A stretch of 64,000 bases of DNA. It comes from CAWDZK01 sp963807005 (GTDB taxonomy: Bacteria > Actinomycetota > Actinomycetes > JACCUZ01). The notes beneath the pieces are model-generated. The model did not search any database. It was not told the origin of the DNA and worked only from the letters and a program-made list of their open reading frames with translations. The translations under genes were made by a program, and so were the position numbers. Location: contig CAWDZK010000005.1 in NCBI GenBank assembly GCA_963807005.1, positions 186,001-250,000 on the forward strand, given 5' to 3'. Of this stretch, positions 31,011 to 39,642 are shown piece after piece (positions within the stretch are counted from its first letter, which is position 1; each line of letters starts with the position of its first letter).

Positions 31011-31175
31011 GGATCACCTTTCGTCGCGCGCGGTGGCGCCCGGGTCGAGGCGCCGTCGCGGCGCGCTGCGGGGAGGGCGCGGGGGGGCCGCGCTGTCAAC
31101 GTTCATCCTACTGGTCCAACGCTGCTGAAACGGCATCCAGGGGCCCCTGGGGAGGGTTTTCCCGGGCGCAGACGG

Positions 31176-31195
31176 GTGGGGATGGCTCCCCCCAC
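31176..31195 (-). terminator. Hairpin between DUF721 gene and gyrB
   Basis: GTGGGG and CCCCAC form a 6-bp stem with an 8-base loop, 65 bases beyond the DUF721 stop. A separate perfect 14-bp palindrome, CCAGGGGCCCCTGG (31137-31150), lies closer to gyrB and could be a regulatory site instead. Confidence 0.4.
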
Positions 31196-31259
31196 GCGGC
31201 CGGGGGGTCACAACGGTCCCTGTGGCGCTCGCCGGGAACCGCTCGTGCCCCCGGCGCGG

Positions 31260-31862
31260 TCAGCCGTAGGTGTCGCGTGGCCCCCGGCCGGGCACCGCGA
31301 GCCGCCCCTTCTTCCACGAGGGGCTGCCGGGGCCGCGCACCGTGACGGCGGTGACCACCCCGGCGCCGAGGTCCGCCGCGAGGCGGGCCAGCAGCGTCGG
31401 CGCCAGCAGCCGGATCTGGGTGGCCCAGGCGGTCGAGTCGGCGCTCAGCACCAGCTCGCCGCCGTCGAAGGAGACCGGCACCGCGTGCGCCGCCAGCTGC
31501 GGCCCGACGATCGTGGGCCACCGCCCCATCACGTCGCCGACCGCCTTCTCGGTCTCCCAGCCGCGCTCGGTGACGAGCCGGTCGAGGGTGCTGCCCAGCA
31601 GCTGCGGGTCGCGCTCGTCCGGGTGGGCACCGCTGCGGGTCTCGTCGACGACCCGGGACCGGCGTCTGCCCCCCGGAGCTGCGCCTCGGTCGGCCGGAGG
31701 GCTGGACCGGCCGGGGACCAGACCCCGGCGCCGGGCCTCCGTACGGGCGCTGGCGAGCGCCTCGCGCGCCAGGTCGAGACCCGACCGGCGCGGGGACCCG
31801 CCGTCGGCCGCCACCGCAGGTCCGGGTGGCCTGGTGCGGTCCGGGCGGTCGGGCTCGCTCAC
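31260..31862 (-). CDS. DUF721 (DciA-like) protein
   Basis: The 200-residue protein has a polar N-terminus and a C-terminal DUF721/DciA domain (about 85-200) with KAVGDVMGRWPTIVGPQLAA, VLSADSTAWATQIRLLAPTL and VRGPGSPSWKKG. DciA proteins load or help the replicative helicase in bacteria lacking DnaC. The M. tuberculosis counterpart is Rv0004, and recent work on mycobacterial DciA supports helicase interaction. The GTG start overlaps the recF stop (GTGA), so it is made with RecF in the replication operon. Confidence 0.88.
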   Translation of the reverse strand: MSEPDRPDRTRPPGPAVAADGGSPRRSGLDLAREALASARTEARRRGLVPGRSSPPADRGAAPGGRRRSRVVDETRSGAHPDERDPQLLGSTLDRLVTERGWETEKAVGDVMGRWPTIVGPQLAAHAVPVSFDGGELVLSADSTAWATQIRLLAPTLLARLAADLGAGVVTAVTVRGPGSPSWKKGRLAVPGRGPRDTYG

Positions 31863-33148
31863 CGGACCCGCCTGACCTCGGCGCCCATGACGTCGACCCG
31901 GGCCCCGGCCAGCTGTTGGGGGACGTCGCCGGGGACGGCCGCGGTGACCAGCACCTGCTCGGCCCCGGCCACCATGGCGGCCAGCCGCTCGCGGCGGTGG
32001 TCGTCCAGCTCCGCGAACACGTCGTCGAGGACCAGCACCGGCTCACCGCCGGGGGACGAGTCCCCGGACTCGGTGCGGAGCAGGTCGTAGGACGCCAGCC
32101 GCAGCGCGAGGGCGAACGACCACGACTCGCCGTGGCTGGCGTAGCCCTTGGCCGGCATCGGGCCGAGCTTGAGCACCAGCTCGTCGCGGTGCGGGCCGAC
32201 CAGCGAGACACCGCGGTCCAGCTCGGCCTTGCGCTGGGTGGCCATCCGTTCGAGCAGGGCGGCGGCGAGGAGGTCCTTGTCCGCGGGCAGCGGACGTGGG
32301 GAGTCGTCCGCGTGCAGCGGACGTGGGGAGTCGTCCGCGGGCAGCGGACGTGGCGAGTCGTCCGCGGACGGCCGATCTGCCGAGTTCTCGGCCGGCAACG
32401 CAGGTCCGGGGCGGTCTGCCGTCGCCGGGAGCCCGTCTCCGAGCGAGCTCCGGTAGTCCATCGTCGCGGGGCCACCGGAGGCGAAGCCTGACTCGGACAC
32501 CGACTGGTAGGCCTTGTCGACCAGCGGGCGCAGGGCGTCGACCAGGTCCAGCCGGGCGGCGAGCAGCTCGCCGCCGACGGCGGCCAGGTGCGCGTCCCAG
32601 ACCTCGAGCGTGCGGAGGTCGACCTGGTCGGAACGACGGCCGGCGCCCGACTTCAGCAGTGCGTTGCGCTGCTTGAGCACCCGGTCGTAGTCGGCGCGTA
32701 CGCCGGCGAACCGTGGCGCACGCAGGACCAACAGCTCGTCGAGGAAGCGGCGTCGCTCGGCCGGGTCGCCCTTGACCAGCGCCAGGTCCTCCGGCGCGAA
32801 CAGCACCGTGCGCAGGATGCCGAGCACGTCGCGCGGCCGCTGGACCGGCGCCCGGTTGACCCTCGCCCGGTTGGCTCGTCCGGGGGTGATCTCGACCTCG
32901 ACCAGCAGCTGCCGGTCGTCGCGGACGACCTGACCGCGGACGACGGCCCGCTCGGCGCCGAGCCGCACCAGGGGTGCGTCCTGGGCGACCCGGTGGGAGC
33001 CGAGGGTCGCGAGGTAGCCGACCGCCTCGACCAGGTTGGTCTTGCCCTGGCCGTTGGGACCCACGAAGGCCGTGACGCCGGCGTCGAGCGGCAGCTCGAC
33101 CTCGGTGTAGGACCGGAAGTCGCGCAGCGAGAGGTGCGCAACCCTCAT
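31859..33148 (-). CDS. recF: DNA replication and repair ATPase RecF
   Basis: The 429-residue SMC-like ATPase loads RecA at gaps. Walker A is FVGPNGQGKTNLVEAVGYL, the signature is KGYASHGESWSFALALRL and Walker B is PVLVLDDVFAELDD; the N-terminus VAHLSLRDFRSYTEVEL is typical. It is longer than usual because of an insertion of about 50 residues (about 235-290) between the core and the QRKAELDRG segment. The insertion contains three perfect or near-perfect 27-bp repeats encoding ADDSPRPLP/H. The frame stays open, so the protein should still fold if the insertion is a surface loop. Confidence 0.95.
   Translation of the reverse strand: MRVAHLSLRDFRSYTEVELPLDAGVTAFVGPNGQGKTNLVEAVGYLATLGSHRVAQDAPLVRLGAERAVVRGQVVRDDRQLLVEVEITPGRANRARVNRAPVQRPRDVLGILRTVLFAPEDLALVKGDPAERRRFLDELLVLRAPRFAGVRADYDRVLKQRNALLKSGAGRRSDQVDLRTLEVWDAHLAAVGGELLAARLDLVDALRPLVDKAYQSVSESGFASGGPATMDYRSSLGDGLPATADRPGPALPAENSADRPSADDSPRPLPADDSPRPLHADDSPRPLPADKDLLAAALLERMATQRKAELDRGVSLVGPHRDELVLKLGPMPAKGYASHGESWSFALALRLASYDLLRTESGDSSPGGEPVLVLDDVFAELDDHRRERLAAMVAGAEQVLVTAAVPGDVPQQLAGARVDVMGAEVRRVR
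32287..32367 (-). repeat. Three 27-bp in-frame tandem repeats in recF
   Basis: Units begin at 32287, 32314 and 32341 and encode ADDSPRPLP, ADDSPRPLH and ADDSPRPLP. They differ by single bases. A 27-bp period keeps the reading frame, as expected for a coding minisatellite. Confidence 0.95.
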
Positions 33149-33173
33149 GTCGACCTCGCCTGCGACGGCCGCA

Positions 33174-34076
33174 CTAGGCCGGGGACTCCGTCTCGCCGGC
33201 CGCGATCTTCGTCACCGCGTGGCCGCCGAACTGGTTGCGCAGGGCGGCGACCGCCTTCATCGCCGGCGAGTCGTCCTGCCGGGAGGCGAAGCGGGCGAAC
33301 AGGGCCGCGGACATGACCGGCGCGGGCACGGCGTGGTTGATCGCCTCCTCGATGGTCCAGCGACCCTCCCCGGAGTCCTCGACGTAGCCCCTGATCTCCG
33401 CCAGCTTGGGGTCCTCCTCGAGGGCCAGCACCAGCAGGTCCAGCAGCCACGACCGGATCACCGTGCCCTGGGTCCAGCTCTTGATGACCCCGGGCACGTC
33501 GTCGACGACCGCCGCCGCCTCGAGGAGCTCGAACCCCTCGGCGTAGGCCTGCATCAGGCCGTACTCGATGCCGTTGTGCACCATCTTGGCGAAGTGCCCG
33601 GCCCCCACGGCGCCGGCATGGACGAAGCCGGACTCGCCCTCGGGCTTCAGCGCGTCGAACGCCGCCTGGGCCTTGGCGACCGTTTCGGCGTCGCCGCCGA
33701 CCATCAGCGCGTAGCCGTTGTCCAGGCCCCACACGCCGCCGGACACGCCGGCGTCGACGAAACCGATGCCGCGCTCTGCCAACATCGCGGCGTGCTCCTT
33801 GTCGTCGGTCCACCGGGAGTTGCCCCCGTCGACCACGACGTCGCCGTCACCGAGGAGCTCGCCGAGGGACTCGATGGTCGAGCGGGTGATGTCGCCGGCA
33901 GGCACCATCACCCAGACGACCTTCGGCGAGGGCAGCTGCTGGACCATGTCGGCCAGGTCCGTGCTGTCGCTGATGTCCTGGTTGCGGTCGTAGCCCACGA
34001 CCGTGTGCCCCGCGCGGCGCAGGCGCTCGCGCATGTTGCCACCCATCTTGCCGAGCCCGACGAGTCCGATCTCCAT
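33174..34076 (-). CDS. gnd: 6-phosphogluconate dehydrogenase (decarboxylating), short form
   Basis: The 300-residue enzyme oxidises 6-phosphogluconate to ribulose-5-phosphate and CO2, giving NADH or NADPH. The N-terminus MEIGLVGLGKMGGNMRERL is the Rossmann motif. DGDVVVDGGNSRWTDD, DAGVSGGVWGLDNGYALMVG and GAGHFAKMVHNGIEYG are the substrate-binding and catalytic segments. At 300 residues it is of the short GndA/YqeC type, not the 470-residue form. Placement between dnaN and recF occurs in several actinomycete orders. Cosegregation with replication genes is probably historic. Confidence 0.95.
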   Translation of the reverse strand: MEIGLVGLGKMGGNMRERLRRAGHTVVGYDRNQDISDSTDLADMVQQLPSPKVVWVMVPAGDITRSTIESLGELLGDGDVVVDGGNSRWTDDKEHAAMLAERGIGFVDAGVSGGVWGLDNGYALMVGGDAETVAKAQAAFDALKPEGESGFVHAGAVGAGHFAKMVHNGIEYGLMQAYAEGFELLEAAAVVDDVPGVIKSWTQGTVIRSWLLDLLVLALEEDPKLAEIRGYVEDSGEGRWTIEEAINHAVPAPVMSAALFARFASRQDDSPAMKAVAALRNQFGGHAVTKIAAGETESPA

Positions 34077-34148
34077 GCTGCCGCCTTCCGACGCGAGGTC
34101 CTGCTTCCGAGCCTGCCCCGAGCGAGGGCCGGTGACGCGAGCGTCGTC

Positions 34149-35279
34149 TCAGCCGGTCAGCCGGACCGGCATGAGCAGGTAGCGGTAGGCGTCGCCGGCT
34201 GCGGCCTCGGCCGAGTCCTTGCCGGCCAGCACCGCCGGACGGGTGGGTGCGGTGAACCGCAGCTCGGCGTGCTCGGCACCGAGAGCGCCGAGACCGTCGA
34301 GCAGGTACGCCGGGTTGAACGCGATCGAGATGTCGTCGCCGTCCAGCGTGGCGTCCAGCGACTCGGAGGCCTGGGCCTCGTCACCGGTGCCTGCCTCGAG
34401 GGTCAGCTCGCCGGCGGCGAAGCTGAGCCGGATCGGGGTGTTGCGCTCGGCGACGAGGGCGACCCGGCGGACCGACTCGACCAGGCCGGCCGTGCTCACG
34501 GTCGCCACCCCGGTCGACTCGGAGGGAAGCAGCGACTTGTACTTCGGGAACTCCCCGTCCAGCAGCCGGGAGGTGGTGCGTCGCCCCGACCCCTCGAAGC
34601 CGACCAGCCCCTCGCCGGCGCCCGGGGTGGCGAGCGCGACCGTGACCTTGTCGGCGCTGGCCAGCGCCTTCGCGGTGTCGGCGAGCGTGCGCGCCGGCAC
34701 CAGCGCGATGGCCTCGAGACCGGTCTGCTCCGGGGACCAGGCGAGCTCACGGACGGCCAGCCGGTAGCGGTCGGTGGCCGCCATCGTGATCGTCGAGCCC
34801 TCGATCTCCAGCCGGACGCCCGTCAGCACCGGGAGGGTGTCGTCGCGGCCGGCCGCCACCGAGACCTGGGCGACCGCCGCGGCGAACGCGTCTCCGTGCA
34901 GGGAGCCGGACGCGCCGGGCATCTCCGGGAGCGCGGGGTAGTCCTCGACCGGGAGCGTGAGCAGCGTGAACCGGGAGGAACCGCAGGTCACGACCACCTT
35001 CGCGGCGTCGGTCGCGACGTCGACCGGGCGGGACGGCAGGCTGCGGGAGATGTCGGCCAGCAGCCGTCCGCTCACCAGCGCGGTGCCCGGCTCGGCGACC
35101 TCCGCCGGCACCTCGACCCGGGCCGAGACCTCGTAGTCGAAGCTCGAGAGGACGAGCCGGCCGTCCGCGGCGTCCAGCATCAGCCCGGCGAGGACCGGCA
35201 CCGGTGGCCGCGCCGGCAGGCTGCGGGCAGCCCAGGCCACCGCGTCCGCGAGCACGTCCCGCTCCACCCGGAACCTCAC
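34149..35279 (-). CDS. dnaN: DNA polymerase III beta sliding clamp
   Basis: The 376-residue ring-forming clamp holds the polymerase on DNA. Three repeated clamp folds are recognisable; clear segments are VRFRVERDVLADAVAWAARS at the start, AATDRYRLAVREL, and the C-terminal RYLLMPVRLTG that borders the hydrophobic partner-binding cleft. Start GTG 35279 follows GGAGG. The 345-bp gap upstream to dnaA holds the best candidate oriC. Followed by gnd and recF on the same strand. Confidence 0.97.
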   Translation of the reverse strand: MRFRVERDVLADAVAWAARSLPARPPVPVLAGLMLDAADGRLVLSSFDYEVSARVEVPAEVAEPGTALVSGRLLADISRSLPSRPVDVATDAAKVVVTCGSSRFTLLTLPVEDYPALPEMPGASGSLHGDAFAAAVAQVSVAAGRDDTLPVLTGVRLEIEGSTITMAATDRYRLAVRELAWSPEQTGLEAIALVPARTLADTAKALASADKVTVALATPGAGEGLVGFEGSGRRTTSRLLDGEFPKYKSLLPSESTGVATVSTAGLVESVRRVALVAERNTPIRLSFAAGELTLEAGTGDEAQASESLDATLDGDDISIAFNPAYLLDGLGALGAEHAELRFTAPTRPAVLAGKDSAEAAAGDAYRYLLMPVRLTG

Positions 35280-35624
35280 CGAGCACCTCCGACCTTCTCG
35301 TCCGACCTTGCCGTGCGACCGTTGTCCACGGATCCGCCTGTCCCCGTCATGCTGTGCCGATCCAACTCCCTAGGTAACTGTGGTGGTCTCACCAGGGGTG
35401 GTGGACACTGTGGAGATCGTCCATCGTCGCAGGTCAGACGGTACGACGCCGTGGGGACACTCTGGGGACGGCCCTGGGGGCGAGACCCCGTGCCCTGTGC
35501 ATCGTCGAGGCGGTGCCCGGTCGTCCACAGCGGTCCCACCCGCTGTACCGGTGCTGTCCACAGGGTTGTCCCCACGATGTGAACGCGGTCCCCCCGGCGG
35601 GGGAGCGCAGCGGACCGGACCATG
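35280..35624. other. Candidate oriC between dnaN and dnaA
   Basis: This 345-bp gap has no gene and holds at least eight DnaA-box-like 9-mers. Plus strand: TTGTCCACG (35322-35330), TCGTCCACA (35521-35529), CTGTCCACA (35554-35562), TTGTCCCCA (35566-35574). Minus strand: GTGTCCACC (35400-35408), ATCTCCACA (35409-35417), GTGTCCCCA (35452-35460), CCGTCCCCA (35463-35471). None is a perfect TTGTCCACA. A less G+C-rich patch (35359-35390) could be the unwinding element. A 6-bp C/G hairpin (35589-35604) may terminate dnaA. Gene strand switches here as expected for an origin. Confidence 0.75.
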
Positions 35625-37145
35625 TCAGAGCGCCCGGGCCTGCGACTTGATCCGGTTGGTCAGCTCGGTGACCTGGTTGTAGACGCTGCGCCGCTCGGCC
35701 ATCAGCTGGCGGATCTTCTTGTCCGCGTGCATGACGGTGGTGTGGTCCCGGCCGCCGAACTGCTGGCCGATCTTCGGCAGCGAGAGGTCGGTGAGCTCCC
35801 GGCACAGGTACATCGCGATCTGCCGGGCGGTCACCAGCACCCGGGAGCGGGACGAGCCGCAGAGCTCCTCCATCGTCTGCCCGAAGTACGCCGCGGTCTG
35901 GGCCATGATGGTCGCGGCCGTGATCTCCGGCTGGGAGTTGTCCGGGATGAGGTCCTTGAGCACGATCTCGGCCAGCGCCAGGTCGACGCCCTGCCGGTTG
36001 AGGCTGGCGAAGGCCGTCACGCGGATCAAGGCGCCTTCGAGCTCGCGGATGTTGGTGGAGATCTTGCTGGCGATGAACTCGAGAACTTCTGGGGGAGCCG
36101 CCAGTCTTTCCTGAGCCGCCTTCTTGCGCAGGATGGCGATCCGGGTCTCCAGCTCGGGCGGCTGCACGTCGGTGATCAGGCCCCAGTGGAACCGGTTGCG
36201 CAGCCGGTCCTCGAGGGTGACCAGCTGCTGTGGCGGCCGGTCGGAGGAGATCACGATCTGCTTGTTGGCGTTGTGCAGGGTGTTGAAGGTGTGGAAGAAC
36301 TCCTCCTGGGTCTGCTCCTTGTTCTCCAGGAACTGGATGTCGTCGACCAGGAGGATGTCCACGTCGCGGTACCGCCGGCGGAAGCCGTCCGCCCGACCGT
36401 CGCGGATGGAGTTGATGAAGTCGTTGGTGAACTCCTCGGAGCTCACGTAGCGGACCTTCACGCCGGGGAACAGGCTCATGCCGTAGTGGCCGATGGCGTG
36501 CAGCAGGTGGGTCTTTCCCAGCCCGGAGTCGCCGTAGATGAACAGCGGGTTGTAGGCCTTGGCCGGGGCCTCGGCCACGGCGACCGCCGCGGCGTGCGCG
36601 AAGCGGTTGCTGGAGCCGATGACGAAGGTCTCGAACAGGTAGCGCGGGTTGAGCCGGGTGGGCTCGGACTCCCGCCGGGCACCGGGCTCGCGACCGGTGC
36701 CGGGGGTGTCGGCGGCCTCGGCCGAGGGCGGGGCGGACGGGGCCGACAGCGAGCCGGAAGCGTCGGCCGGCTCCGGAGCGGCGTCAGGCGGGGTGCCGGC
36801 GTCCAGGCTGGGATCGACCACGACGGCAAGCCGCAGCTCCCGTCCGACCTGCTCCGAGAGCACCGAGGAGACGACCTGCCGCAGCCGGGCCTCGATGACG
36901 TCCTTGGCGTAGTGGTGGGGGACCGAGAGCAGCGCCGTCTCGCCGACGACGCCGTCCAGCCGGCTCAGCCGGACGAGGGCACGCTCCTGCTGCTGGGTGA
37001 TCGTCTGCTCGAGCACGGCCAGGGTGCGGGACCAGACCGGAGCCCAGTCCGCTGCGGTCTCCGGCTGCGGGACCGGGCCATCAGCCGGGAAGGCCACCGG
37101 CTGGTCGTCGAGCTGGGTCGTCGGGGCGCCGGTCTCGTCGGTCAC
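35625..37145 (-). CDS. dnaA: Chromosomal replication initiator DnaA
   Basis: The 506-residue initiator binds DnaA boxes and opens oriC. Domain I (about 20-100, DWAPVWSRTLAVLEQTITQQ) is followed by an acidic/Pro-rich linker (about 110-175), then AAA+ domain III with Walker A FIYGDSGLGKTHLLHAIGHY and Walker B ILLVDDIQFLENK, and the DNA-binding domain IV with SLPKIGQQFGGRDHTTVMHA. Start GTG 37145 is set by a GGAAGGA site; a longer frame upstream is not coding-like. Boxes upstream of the gene suggest autoregulation. Confidence 0.98.
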   Translation of the reverse strand: MTDETGAPTTQLDDQPVAFPADGPVPQPETAADWAPVWSRTLAVLEQTITQQQERALVRLSRLDGVVGETALLSVPHHYAKDVIEARLRQVVSSVLSEQVGRELRLAVVVDPSLDAGTPPDAAPEPADASGSLSAPSAPPSAEAADTPGTGREPGARRESEPTRLNPRYLFETFVIGSSNRFAHAAAVAVAEAPAKAYNPLFIYGDSGLGKTHLLHAIGHYGMSLFPGVKVRYVSSEEFTNDFINSIRDGRADGFRRRYRDVDILLVDDIQFLENKEQTQEEFFHTFNTLHNANKQIVISSDRPPQQLVTLEDRLRNRFHWGLITDVQPPELETRIAILRKKAAQERLAAPPEVLEFIASKISTNIRELEGALIRVTAFASLNRQGVDLALAEIVLKDLIPDNSQPEITAATIMAQTAAYFGQTMEELCGSSRSRVLVTARQIAMYLCRELTDLSLPKIGQQFGGRDHTTVMHADKKIRQLMAERRSVYNQVTELTNRIKSQARAL

Positions 37146-37751
37146 GCGTGTGTCCTTCCCGCGTGCGCGCAGGCGCACGGTCTGGCCGTCGAGTGGGCAC
37201 CACCCGCCGGGCCGGTCTCGTCGTGGTGTCGCGCCCCGCGCCGCGGAAATCTCGCGGCTGGAACGGTCTGTCCACATCGTCGTCCACAACCTGTGTACAC
37301 ACGTTGTCCCGTTTTGTGGTGAGACGGGCAGGTGCGAGCGTCGAATCCCGTAGGACGACGGGAGGGGAAGTCCCCGGCGACCTGCGAGACACTAACGACG
37401 CCGCGGTGCCCCCAGCAAGCGGTTGTCCACAACCCGCACCCGGAAATCCAGCCCGCGGACACCTGCACCGGCGTGTCGCGCCCACCGCCACCTGTCGTGG
37501 CTGGGAGACTGGCCGGTCGGACGCCGGTCACCCGACGGCTGCGGCCGGTTTGACCGGGGCGTCGCCACGCCCGTACCGTTGCCCGGTCGAGTCGTCGACA
37601 GCCGCTGCGGCGTGCCCGCGGAGGAGCCTCTCCGTGGGCTGGCTGCGCCTGGACGGTGACCGGCCGAACAGACCCTGGCACCCCGTGTGCCACGCGTGCC
37701 CGGCGCTCCGTCGGCGGGCCACGCGCCAGCTAGCAGTCCGGGAGCCCTCGA
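37146..37751. other. dnaA-rpmH intergenic region with further DnaA boxes
   Basis: This 606-bp gap separates divergent dnaA and rpmH. It contains TTGTCCACA (37423-37431, perfect), CTGTCCACA (37268-37276) and TCGTCCACA (37280-37288), all on the plus strand, and the palindrome TGTGTACACA (37292-37301). A minus-strand TAGTGT (37389-37394) is a possible dnaA -10 element near the perfect box. The right half holds the rpmH promoter (37550-37579) and a leader of about 165 bases. No credible ORF is present. Confidence 0.6.
37550..37579 (+). promoter_or_regulatory. rpmH promoter (TTGACC - 18 - TACCGT)
   Basis: TTGACC at 37550-37555 and TACCGT at 37574-37579 are separated by 18 bases, a good fit to the housekeeping consensus. 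It would drive the rpmH-rnpA-yidD-yidC operon with a long untranslated leader. Confidence 0.55.
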
Positions 37752-37889
37752 GTGAGCAAGCGCACGTTCCAGCCCAACAACCGTCGTCGCGCCAAGACCC
37801 ACGGCTTCCGCCTGCGGATGCGCACCCGGGCGGGCCGGGCGATCATCGCCGCTCGGCGCACCAAGGGTCGCGCCAAGCTGTCGGCCTGA
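37752..37889 (+). CDS. rpmH: 50S ribosomal protein L34
   Basis: The 45-residue protein (V)SKRTFQPNNRRRAKTHGFRL onward is a complete L34, with the RTRAGRAIIAARRTKGRAKLSA C-terminus typical of actinomycetes. GTG start 37752. L34 is a small basic protein of the large ribosomal subunit. It lies 5 bases before rnpA. Confidence 0.98.
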   Translation: MSKRTFQPNNRRRAKTHGFRLRMRTRAGRAIIAARRTKGRAKLSA

Positions 37890-37894
37890 CCGAC

Positions 37895-38290
37895 GTGCTC
37901 CCGGCCGGAGCCCGGCTGCGCCGCTCCGCCGACTTCACCGCGACGCTGCGGGCCTCCCGGGCGACCCGTGCGGACGGGATGCTGGTGCTGCACGCGGCGC
38001 TGCCCCCGGCGTCCGCGGTCCGGGGCGTCCGCACGGGCGTTGGCTCCCCGCCGCAGGTCGGCTTCGTCGTGCCGCGGGCCGTGGGTCCGGCCGTCCGCCG
38101 CAACCTGGTGCGCCGCCGGCTGCGGCACCTGATGCGGGACCGGCTGACCACCCTCCCGGCCGGCAGCCGCCTGGTGGTCCGGGTGCTCCCCCCCGCGGCC
38201 GCGGCGTCCTACCCGGCGCTGTCCGCCGCCCTGGACCGGGCGCTCGAGCGCGCCCTGCGCTCGCCCCGACGCGGCCCGGTGGCCTCGTGA
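37895..38290 (+). CDS. rnpA: Ribonuclease P protein component
   Basis: The 131-residue basic protein assists RNase P RNA in 5' processing of tRNA precursors. The RNR motif is present in the segment VGPAVRRNLVRRRLRHLMRD, and the N-terminal half contains RLRRSADFTATLRASR. GTG 37895, five bases after rpmH, is the start consistent with homology; the longer upstream frame is out of place. The stop overlaps yidD (GTGA). Confidence 0.95.
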   Translation: MLPAGARLRRSADFTATLRASRATRADGMLVLHAALPPASAVRGVRTGVGSPPQVGFVVPRAVGPAVRRNLVRRRLRHLMRDRLTTLPAGSRLVVRVLPPAAAASYPALSAALDRALERALRSPRRGPVAS

Positions 38291-38589
38291 GCGCGACCCT
38301 GCGTCACGCGGCCGGCCGGCTCGGCAGCGCGATCGGCTGGCTGCTGGTGCTCCCGATCCGCGCCTACCAGCTGGTGCTGTCCCCTCTGCTGGGACCGCGC
38401 TGCCGCTTCTACCCCTCGTGCTCGGCGTACGCCGTGGAGGCGATCACGACCCATGGGCCGGTGCGCGGCCTCTGGCTGGCCGGCCGCCGGCTGCTGCGCT
38501 GCCACCCGTGGAACCCGGGTGGCCTCGACCCCGTTCCCCCCAGACGACCCGGTGCCGGCCACGGCGCCCCCCAGGGAGCTCGTCCGTGA
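38287..38589 (+). CDS. yidD: Membrane protein insertion efficiency factor YidD
   Basis: The 100-residue peripheral membrane protein has the YidD signature PIRAYQLVLSPLLGPRCRFY followed by PSCSAYAVEAITTHG and RLLRCHPWNPGG, with conserved Cys residues. It helps YidC insert proteins. GTG start overlaps rnpA by 4 bases and its TGA overlaps the yidC GTG. Confidence 0.96.
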   Translation: MSATLRHAAGRLGSAIGWLLVLPIRAYQLVLSPLLGPRCRFYPSCSAYAVEAITTHGPVRGLWLAGRRLLRCHPWNPGGLDPVPPRRPGAGHGAPQGARP

Positions 38590-39563
38590 CCCACGCCGTC
38601 CAGCTGCTGGAGCCTCTCTACGAGGCCGTCACCTTCATCATGGTGGCGTTCCACACCTTGTTCAAGAACATCGGCCTTGACCCGGCCGGCGGCCCGGCCT
38701 GGGCACTGTCGATCGTCGGTCTCGTGGTCGTGATCCGGATCCTGCTCATCCCACTGTTCGTCAAGCAGATCAACGCCCAGCGCGGCCTGCAGCTGCTGCA
38801 GCCGGAGATCAAGAAGATCCAGGCCAAGTACAAGGGCAAGAGCGATCCGGAGTCCCGGCAGAAGCAGCAGCAAGAGATGATGAAGCTGTACAAGGACAAC
38901 GGGACCAACCCGTTGGCCTCGTGTCTGCCGATCATCCTGCAGGCGCCGATCTTCTTCGCTCTCTTCCATGTGCTCAACGGGATCGCCAAGGACAAGCCGA
39001 AGGGCTTCCTCACCCAGGGGCTCGTCACCCAGGCGGGGAACGCCGAGATCTTCGGCGCCAACCTCTCCGACAAGTTCATCGGTGCCGACACGGTGTCGGT
39101 CCAGGTCCTCACCGCGGTGCTCATCGTCCTCATGTCGGCGTCGACGTTCACGACGCAGAAGCAGCTGATGAGCAAGAACATGCCGGCCGACGCCATGAAC
39201 AACCCGTTCGCCCAGCAGCAGAAGATCCTGCTCTACGTCTTCCCGCTGGTGTTCGCGGTCTCCGGGGTGAACTTCCCGATCGGCGTCCTGCTCTACTGGC
39301 TGACCACGAACGTGTGGTCGATGGGCCAGCAGTTCTACGTGATCCGGCGCAACCCCGCCCCCGGCTCGCCCGCCGCGGAGGCACTGGAGCGTCGCAAAGC
39401 TGCCAAGCAGGCACACAAGCAGTCCCACCGCCAGGCCGCGGCCGGCGACGTCGCCACCGTGGAGAGCGCCGACGGGGACGACGCCGCAGGCGGCGAGCCC
39501 ACCGACGACGCGCCCCGGCCGGGCGGCCAGCGGCAGCAGCCCAAGCGCAAGAAGAAGCGCTAG
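38586..39563 (+). CDS. yidC: Membrane protein insertase YidC/Oxa1
   Basis: The 325-residue insertase has five predicted membrane helices: about 15-33, 38-58, 110-135, 175-195 and 220-245. The hydrophilic groove Arg lies in VVIRILLIPLFVKQIN, followed by a charged hairpin (EIKKIQAKYKGKSDPESRQK), PLASCLPIILQAPIFFALFH, and FPIGVLLYWLTTNVWSMGQQ. The C-terminal tail is basic (KRKKKR), as needed for ribosome contact. GTG 38586 overlaps the yidD stop. No lipoprotein signal, as usual in actinomycetes. Confidence 0.96.
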   Translation: MTHAVQLLEPLYEAVTFIMVAFHTLFKNIGLDPAGGPAWALSIVGLVVVIRILLIPLFVKQINAQRGLQLLQPEIKKIQAKYKGKSDPESRQKQQQEMMKLYKDNGTNPLASCLPIILQAPIFFALFHVLNGIAKDKPKGFLTQGLVTQAGNAEIFGANLSDKFIGADTVSVQVLTAVLIVLMSASTFTTQKQLMSKNMPADAMNNPFAQQQKILLYVFPLVFAVSGVNFPIGVLLYWLTTNVWSMGQQFYVIRRNPAPGSPAAEALERRKAAKQAHKQSHRQAAAGDVATVESADGDDAAGGEPTDDAPRPGGQRQQPKRKKKR

Positions 39564-39642
39564 CCCCCGCGGCGCCCGTGCCGCACCCCGACCCCGCCGG
39601 ACACCGGCGACGTGACCCGCACCAGCACCGGAGGACCCCGCG

